64,000 nt of DNA from Paragorgia papillata (lineage: Eukaryota; Cnidaria; Anthozoa; Scleralcyonacea; Coralliidae). The DNA lies in NCBI GenBank assembly GCA_035771165.1, contig JAWNZC010000423.1, positions 457,501 through 521,500 of the forward strand, given 5' to 3'. This document shows, in pieces, positions 56,601 through 60,900 of the stretch (positions are counted from its first letter, which is position 1; each line of letters opens with the position of its first letter). Under the pieces are notes generated by a model, which was not told the DNA's origin, did no database searches, and worked only from the letters and a program-made list of their open reading frames with translations. A program made the position numbers and the translations under genes.

Positions 56601-57790
56601 CTGCGGTTCTCGTTTAAAAAGTGACTAAAATAAGACGGCGAAAATATAACTCTTTTTTCACTGACTTGTACCCAGTCGTCTCCGGAAATTTGCGGTGCCT
56701 GATGGGTCCCATAATGCACCGTCGAAATTTACCAACCTCAATTCCCTATTAATTTAAGACGGGCAAGGCGCAACGGGGGGAGTTTGCAAGTTAGACGATG
56801 CAAAGACGACTGGGTACGAGTCAGTGGCAAGCGTTCGTTTTCCCCACCTATAAGCAGACCCGCCCGCTAGTACATGTAGAACACCGGCCACGCAGGATAG
56901 TACCACAGCAAGACAGCCTCGTTTATCTATATCTGTTAAAATCAATGACGTACCGGGACTATCGTGAATAGAGAGTGCAACTGATTTTACTGACTAGTTT
57001 ACCAAAAAGTGTCTTCACACAATCCCGCTCGGTACCGCTTTGGCTAAGATAGACCAGAATATGTTTTTCTAAACTGAATGTAGTGACTAACCTTTCAGTA
57101 ACGTTTTGTGCGGCCACGACGACAATTGAGTCATTCCCAATGTTTGTCAGAAGGTCATTAAAAATTGAGAAATCTGCAGAGACTAAATTGGACGAAATTA
57201 GATCTCCAGTCGTGTAGTCAACCACCGCAATATTGTAACCATCGCCGGCTTTAGAAACTTCCTGCCCATTGAGCTGTAGGAAAAAATAAATACAAGGCTA
57301 CGTTTACATTCTATCGGATAAGTATATATATATTACTTCTAAAATTCATTAATAATTCATGAGGAAAACACAAAGAAAAATCATGAGCGTATCGGATCTA
57401 TATATGTGATATAGACTCGCTCTAAGTTTCTCGCTGGTTTTTAACGGCTGAGATAAGCTTAATTTTCAAAATTACTACGCCAATGAACGTATGAAGTGAT
57501 TCTTTTTAGAAGCCATTTAAAAACCTTGCAGTACGGGCTTTATCGGCTCTAAAACACTCGGCTATCGCCTCGTGTTTTATATCCGATAAAGCCCTCCTGC
57601 GCGGTTTATAAATATTACTTATAGTTCAATCTACAGACACGGTGTTTCGCTGTACAACAGCTCATCAGTGTAGCTTGGAACAATCTGAATGAATTTCACC
57701 AATTACTTATACACATGCGATCGTCGGCGACAACCGCATGTGGGACAGCATCGGTGAAGTACATTCAGATAGCGTGAAGTGCGCATGGGC

Positions 57791-57828
<38 letters not shown>

Positions 57829-57872
57829 TTGATGCCCCGACCTAAAATGATTTTGGCGATTTTACTTGTTAA

Positions 57873-57969
<97 letters not shown>

Positions 57970-60900
57970 AAAAAAATAAAAAATTAAACTAACCTTGATT
58001 GACCTGCGTTGATGAAGAACGGATCCGTATCGGCCTAAAACATTTCCGGATCGTACGTGTACTTGAAGTATACCTAAAAATATAAGTCAAACATAAATTC
58101 AACATTTTTTGACTCGATTCTCTCTCGCTCACTAACTCACTCACTCACTCACTCATTATTTACTTATTTATTTATTAGATCAGCTGACCTTTGTAAACTC
58201 CAAAGACCTCAATCCTCATACAAGGTTGATTGTCCCAGGCTGTTGGCAAAAAGCGTAAAGAACGCGCAAGGAACGGCTGAACTAAATGTTTACGAGAACA
58301 TTCACCATTGACATTTCCAGGAAATATCTACAGTGTAAAACAACAATATTAGGGGAGTGATGAGCAGGTCGTGGAATGATGGTACTTATAATTTAAGGTT
58401 GGGCGGTTTACCGGTTTTATTATTAAACCGGTTTTTTCGGTTTAGCTTTTAGAAAAACCGGAAAACCGTCATCATTATTTATTACAATGTTACAATGTAT
58501 AATTTGGTTTAGTTCTTAAAATAAAATTAAAGTTAACAAACGTTTTCGCTGAACGTTCGTTTTTTGTTCAATATTTTGCCGTGATTTATGCAGTCATTAC
58601 TCATTTACTCAGGTAAAGTCTTCGGTCTATCTTCTTGTTCGCCTTTTTGTGCACGGTGCACGGTCACTGAACACATTGTATTTTAGTATAATGAACGAAT
58701 TGTCCAATAGCAACGTTTTAGTTCAATCACTCAACCGCGCTATTTAAATGTTAATAAACCTAAAACAAAGGATGTGCACAGCTCATTATAGGCGCTTTGA
58801 AGTTTGCCGAGTTTCCAGACCATATCTCGATTGACTATGCTTAAACTCTCTAATGTAAGTTGCCCGTATAGGAAAGAACAAACAAGCAAAATCAAGGATT
58901 ACATGCAGTTTACAATAAAGCTGCAAAATAACGTTCTACCTTAACTTGACCAACTTCTTTATATAACGTCCAATTAACGTCGTCCATTGTACTGGATAGT
59001 TTGTACTGAGTAACGTACTGTACCATTCCAGTTGGTTTGCCTTGTGTCACTACACCATGCACTACAAAAAAAAAGTTTCTAAATGTTAGAGACAGCAGTC
59101 GAGGTAGACCATAGATGATAGAAGGGGATCTGGATAGGAAACATACGAAACCGGAAACGATGTTTGCACAACTTGCTATGGTAATTATACACTTATAAGG
59201 GGCTAAATGCACCTAACGGGTGGTCCCACATGGCTAAAATCAGACACTGCTGAACTTAAGTGATATTACACTATTGTTTAATTTCAGCAATAGTTGATCC
59301 TGGCCATGTGGGACCATCCGTTAGGTGCATTAGCCCCTTATAAGTGTATAATTACCATAGCAAGTTGTGCAAACATCGTTTCCGGTTTCGTAACATCGTT
59401 TTAAGTTTCCTATCCAGTTCCCCTTCGATTATCTATGGGTAGACAAGCTCGGGCTCTAGACCAAAGGTAATCTTATCAAATCACGATCTTTCTGAGTTTC
59501 AAACCCACATTGTACTGCCAATCATTATTATAATCCTGGTGACTATGACAATCGTGACAGACATGCCGATAAACACGATGATAATCATCATCACCATTAC
59601 CATCACCATATAATCAACACAATCACATCTATTATCACCACCCCCATCCCCAGCAATATTACCACCATAATTATCATGACCATCATCACCATCACTATGA
59701 TCATGATTACCATCGTCATTATCATCACCACATCCACCAAAATTATCATCATCACCACCACCACCATCGGCATTACCATCATGATCATCACCATCATAAT
59801 CATCATCACCATAATCATCTGGACAATGACCATGAACCACTGTCACAATTACCACCATTGTTATCACCACCATTCATCCTTAAAATAATCTATAGAAGTT
59901 TACAAATTTTGTAATCTACAAGACATTGAATCATGAATATCATTATAAGTACCTAGGAGGGTACAGAAATATTGTAATCTAATTGTAATCTCTAAAACTG
60001 TTGACAACAGATAGTTACCTCGAAAATTTGATAAAAAATTAACTTGTAAAAACAGTCGTTTACGTTGAGTATTTCCGCACCAGGCCCCAAGTGAGTTAAC
60101 GCGTCCTTCGTAAGCTGGAAATGGATCGTTCGGGTGGTTTGAAGATATCATCTGGTGGTCTTTAATGCTGCCATCTTCAATACCAGCACCGACGTCTTTG
60201 TAGTCTAAAAGAAAACAGACTACGTTTAGTACTGGAGATTCAGGCTCCAAATGACCCATGGAGAATAGTGGTTAAATCTTGTGGGTTAATATTAGAGTAG
60301 GTTAGGAAAGGAAAGGGAAGAAAAAGAAAGAAAAAAAGAGAAGGAAAAAAGAGAAAGAAAGGAAAGGGAAGGAAAGAAAAAAAGAGAAGGAAAGGGAAGG
60401 AAAGGAAAAGAAAGAAAAAAAGAGAAGGAAACAAGAGAAAGAAAGGAAAGGGAAGGAAAGAAAAAAAGAGAAGGAAAGGAACGGGGAAAAAAGAAGGAAA
60501 GGAAGGAAAGGGAAGGGAAGGAAAGGAAAGGAAAAAAGAGAAGGAAATGTAAAGAAGGGAAAAAAGAGAAGGAAAGGAAAGGGGAAAAAAGAAAAGGAAA
60601 TTAAATGAAAGGAAAGGTAAAAACGGAAAGGAAAGGAGGAAAAGGGAAAGAAAAGAAAGGAAAAACGGAAAAGAAAAAAAAAACAAAAGGGAAAGAAAAG
60701 AAAGGAAAAGAAAAGAAAAATTAAGACCCGGGAGTGGGGTAATCATCCTTGAGTTGCGAAGAAGGCATATGAACGTGGCCGAGTCGAAGGCGCATCAAAA
60801 GCGCTCGTGGCAACCGCCATACAACACATACGAGACCAGACCACAAAGCACAGCTAAGATCCTAGGTGTTGATTTTACGATAAAAGGAGAACTGGAGAAT

